A DNA stretch of 64,000 bases from Verrucomicrobiaceae bacterium (GTDB lineage: Bacteria > Verrucomicrobiota > Verrucomicrobiia > Verrucomicrobiales > Verrucomicrobiaceae): positions 1-64,000 of the forward strand of contig JAIXYN010000012.1 of the NCBI GenBank assembly GCA_027490195.1, in the 5' to 3' direction; not shown here. Position 1 is the first letter of the stretch. Below: more notes on the stretch, generated by a model, which saw only the letters and a program-made list of their open reading frames with translations, did not search any database and was not told the DNA's origin.

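Overview
The window looks like a chromosomal segment of a Verrucomicrobia/PVC-group bacterium, most like the Prosthecobacter/Verrucomicrobium branch; this is inferred from gene content. Support comes from a paired DUF1549/DUF1553 and DUF1501 gene set, a verrucomicrobial pseudopilin set, RAYT-type (REP-associated) transposases, many signal-peptide-bearing proteins, high GC coding DNA, and the NLLEYALG-type motif near the C-terminal end of the last protein. No rRNA, tRNA or CRISPR array was recognised.

Layout. (1) 1-7385, plus strand: the 3' end of a type IV pilin-like gene with a strong terminator, then three pseudopilin genes, a GspE/PilB ATPase, a single-domain receiver and a large hybrid histidine kinase, closely spaced or overlapping and probably one operon. 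(2) 7460-12436: a lipoprotein, a long REP-associated tyrosine transposase, a perfect 20-copy heptamer minisatellite, a membrane-anchored AlkP/sulfatase-fold enzyme and a GxxExxY protein. (3) 12676-17300: the DUF1549/DUF1553-DUF1501 pair, then a small RAYT bracketed by hairpin clusters. (4) 17384-19236: moaC and moaA on the minus strand with small inverted-repeat elements around them. (5) 19451-24296: a phosphate module. phoR and phoB are on the minus strand; divergent from them are a GT4 glycosyltransferase, a calcineurin-type phosphoesterase and phoU. This matches the Agt/PlcP lipid-remodelling pair of phosphate-starved alphaproteobacteria. (6) 24314-29269: HAD phosphatase, ThuA-like protein, beta-helix protein, small membrane protein and argG.

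(7) 29456-64000 (54% of the window) is one uninterrupted reading frame that runs off the end: at least 11,515 residues. It is absent from the supplied ORF track because it has no stop in the window; only its shadows are listed. It starts with a signal peptide and is built from 3 GEVED domains, about 53 Cys-bracketed putative-Ig (He_PIG) repeats, about 26 SdrD-B-like calcium-type domains, beta-propeller-like segments, a carbohydrate-binding-like segment, and PA14 and LamG domains spliced inside Ig repeats. Part of the Ig array is a clean nested tandem duplication: nine consecutive periods of exactly 531 nt.

Together the window suggests a surface-oriented bacterium with a pilin/secretion-like ATPase system under two-component control, phosphate-responsive membrane lipid remodelling, extracellular polymer processing, and a gigantic secreted or surface-anchored adhesin-like protein, which is the most unusual object here.
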